From: Planctomycetaceae bacterium
GTDB lineage: Bacteria; Planctomycetota; Planctomycetia; Pirellulales; Pirellulaceae
Direction of reading: 5' to 3'
Assembly (NCBI GenBank): GCA_020638975.1
Contig: JACKHN010000029.1
Span: forward strand, 1-64,000
Length of the DNA stretch: 64,000 bases
Position numbers and translations under genes: made by a program. Shown here piece by piece: positions 62,573 to 64,000 of the stretch. A model generated the notes under the pieces. That model saw only the letters and a program-made list of their open reading frames with translations, was not told the DNA's origin and made no database searches. The first letter of the stretch is position 1, and the number at the start of each line of letters is the position of its first letter.

Positions 62573-63873
62573 CGTTGACTCTCGCCACCGTACCGTAATG
62601 GCGAATAGGGTGCCCGCGCGGTCCTAGAGGATGGCAGCGTCGGGCTTGGCAAAGGCAATGCGCGTAGCAAGTATTCGGTGGCTGAAGTGGCAGGAACTTG
62701 TAGTTCGCTTTGGGGAACCAACGCTCGTGCTATTGCGATACTCGGAATAAGCTCGGTCCGTGAATCGAGCAATAGATTCCCGCTCGTGCCAACCAGCAGT
62801 ACGCCTTCCTGCCGCTCGTCGCACAAGCCGGAAAGCAGCAGGCCAGAATCGTCGATCTGGAATCCCAATGCCAACTGTCGATAACTCAACAGCGTGTCGG
62901 CTTGTTCGTCGCTGATGACGCTTGAGCCGAGCTTCAACGACTCGGCAGCAGCCGTCAGCAGCGAACGGCTGATGACGCCGCCATCCGAACTCAAAGCCCC
63001 TGCCGCTTCGACCAGCTTGCCACGTCGGAAGTTGGTATGGCTGAGGACCAGTTCGGCGGTGCCGCTTAGCTTGTGCGGAAACGGCGCCACGAGGCTGTCG
63101 AGGTCCACGCCACGGAATTGTCCGGCGATCTCGCCGTCCCAGCTTTCATCATCTTGCTGTACCCACGCCGTGCCTTGAAAATGGCTGTTCTCGCCGAGCG
63201 ATCGCAGGGCGGGTAGATAATCGGACAATAAGGCACACGGCAAAGGCGTTCCGCCGGTGCGAATCTGCCAAGACGTCGATGCTTTGCCAGCATTGCGCTC
63301 GCGGGAGAGTTTAACTTGTGCCGGGCTGTGCATCTCGAAACCGGCGAGCAGGAAGTCGATGGTTGTCTCAATCTTGTCTCGATGGGAGGAAACGACACAT
63401 CGCACATCGCTGGCGGTCGAAGCGCCCGAAGTTCCATGCAGCGTCAATTCGCCGCTCAACAGTTGGAACTGCTGCGCGGGGCGCGGCCCGCGGAGAACAC
63501 GTTGGTAAAGAAGTTGGCCAAGACGCTGAAGCTGGTTCGCCTCGATCTCCGGCTGCGAGGCGATGGCGACAATCCCATGATCCGTGTCGGCGAACTCGAG
63601 CACACGAATGCGAGCCACGAGGTGTTCGCCATCGGGATCCTTAAGCGTTACGCCTTCGAGCAGTGTCCTCGATCGCGTCGGATGCCGCACGTTTTCCACT
63701 TCGGCAAGCAATCCGGTCGTCTGATAGATCGACTCGGTCCAATACGCCTGTTCTTGCCAGGCATGGATGGGTGTTGAGCGATAGATGACCCAGGCGCACA
63801 ACGATCCACTGGGTGCCAGGCACAACGCGACAAACGCGAGGCGGCAAAGGATTCGTCGTGTTGAATCATGCAT
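62569..63873 (-). CDS. Exported hypothetical protein
   Basis: 434 residues with an N-terminal hydrophobic anchor or signal (RLAFVALCLAPSGSLCAWVIY). The rest is beta-rich, with phrases such as RTLLEGVTLKDPDGEHLVARIRV and LSGELTLHGTSG that recall AsmA-like or DUF-type periplasmic lipid/envelope proteins in which layered beta strands alternate with charged turns; the similarity is impressionistic. The C-terminal 40 residues are Pro/Arg-rich and probably disordered. No catalytic motif. Single gene, convergent with gluQ. Confidence 0.75.
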   Translation of the reverse strand: MHDSTRRILCRLAFVALCLAPSGSLCAWVIYRSTPIHAWQEQAYWTESIYQTTGLLAEVENVRHPTRSRTLLEGVTLKDPDGEHLVARIRVLEFADTDHGIVAIASQPEIEANQLQRLGQLLYQRVLRGPRPAQQFQLLSGELTLHGTSGASTASDVRCVVSSHRDKIETTIDFLLAGFEMHSPAQVKLSRERNAGKASTSWQIRTGGTPLPCALLSDYLPALRSLGENSHFQGTAWVQQDDESWDGEIAGQFRGVDLDSLVAPFPHKLSGTAELVLSHTNFRRGKLVEAAGALSSDGGVISRSLLTAAAESLKLGSSVISDEQADTLLSYRQLALGFQIDDSGLLLSGLCDERQEGVLLVGTSGNLLLDSRTELIPSIAIARALVPQSELQVPATSATEYLLRALPLPSPTLPSSRTARAPYSPLRYGGESQR

Positions 63874-63891
63874 CTACGAACATCCTTGTTC

Positions 63892-63931
63892 AATGCAATG
63901 CCCAAATCCGAATGACCAATGACCAATGTTT
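63892..63931. repeat. AATGACC short tandem repeats
   Basis: The spacer upstream of the last gene reads AATGCCCAAATCCGAATGAC followed by CAATGACCAATG, a degenerate heptamer array (CCAATGA) of a kind frequent in large bacterial genomes. The remaining bases to 64000 show nothing else. Confidence 0.45.
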
Positions 63932-64000
63932 TCCTCCTTGGACATCGATCATTGAGATTTGGGGCTTCCTAGTGCTCCGTCGCCATCTTCATAAACAACT

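Noticed and set aside
1..64000. CRISPR arrays, prophage, insertion sequences, toxin-antitoxin or defence loci.
   Set aside because: No regularly spaced direct repeats, integrases, transposases or recognisable defence proteins were seen; the repeated elements present are single palindromes.

Overview
The window looks like chromosome from a planctomycete, probably Pirellulales-like. The evidence is the mix of secreted sulfatases, a sialidase fused to calcium-binding VCBS repeats, a giant FG-GAP/dockerin protein whose damaged head still shows the planctomycete-type LLLEPLE motif, a CcsB-CcsA fusion, a Tat-exported DUF3500-like protein, and several small proteins and palindromic intergenic repeats of planctomycete type. 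The assignment is by protein character only; there is no rRNA.

Layout. 1-6.5 kb: a sulfatase cut by the window edge, an HpcH/HpaI aldolase, a fatty-acid desaturase, a YheT-type hydrolase, tRNA-Cys with its own promoter and terminator, and two small conserved proteins. 6.5-11.6 kb: an orphan response regulator, then a leftward operon rpmB-gatC-gatA-gatB-SAM hydrolase, in which gatA is broken by four +1 shifts within 130 bp. 11.9-20.9 kb: a DUF3500-like Tat protein, a PilZ protein bracketed by palindromic repeats, a CobA-HemD fusion, a sulfatase divergent from the sialidase-VCBS fusion, and a zinc-ribbon membrane protein that appears to start at AUU. 20.9-26.9 kb: the FG-GAP/cadherin/dockerin protein and proC, with about 2 kb of heavily damaged reading frames between and inside them. 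27.1-36.2 kb: a complete F-type ATP synthase operon (atpI-B-E-F-H-A-[DUF4870]-G-D-C), with unusual extensions on subunits a and b. 36.8-46.1 kb: a DUF4912 protein, a candidate structured RNA gene, larE, a PQQ-like propeller, an FMN-binding protein, a TPR protein, two csrA genes, a DegT aminotransferase and a lipase-like lipoprotein. 46.3-64 kb: the YhaN/YhaO nuclease pair, glutamate dehydrogenase, a diguanylate cyclase, an HTH-acidic-membrane protein, a duplicated-domain lipoprotein, ccsBA, glutamyl-Q tRNA(Asp) synthetase and an unknown exported protein.

How genes fit together. GatCAB (tRNA-dependent amidation), GluQ-RS (queuosine modification) and bL28 serve translation. The sulfatases, the sialidase fusion and the dockerin protein are surface glycan machinery. 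The diguanylate cyclase and the PilZ protein are the two halves of c-di-GMP signalling. Two CsrA proteins imply post-transcriptional control.

Most interesting items: (i) a promoter-to-terminator RNA gene at 38,148-38,393 whose ends pair with each other; (ii) two genes whose only well-placed start is AUU behind a good Shine-Dalgarno; (iii) a DUF4870 membrane protein embedded in the atp operon, plus a His-rich exported head on subunit b; (iv) three families of palindromic intergenic repeats; (v) two patches of frame damage that look like sequence error but need proof. I found no CRISPR array, prophage, insertion sequence or recognisable defence system.
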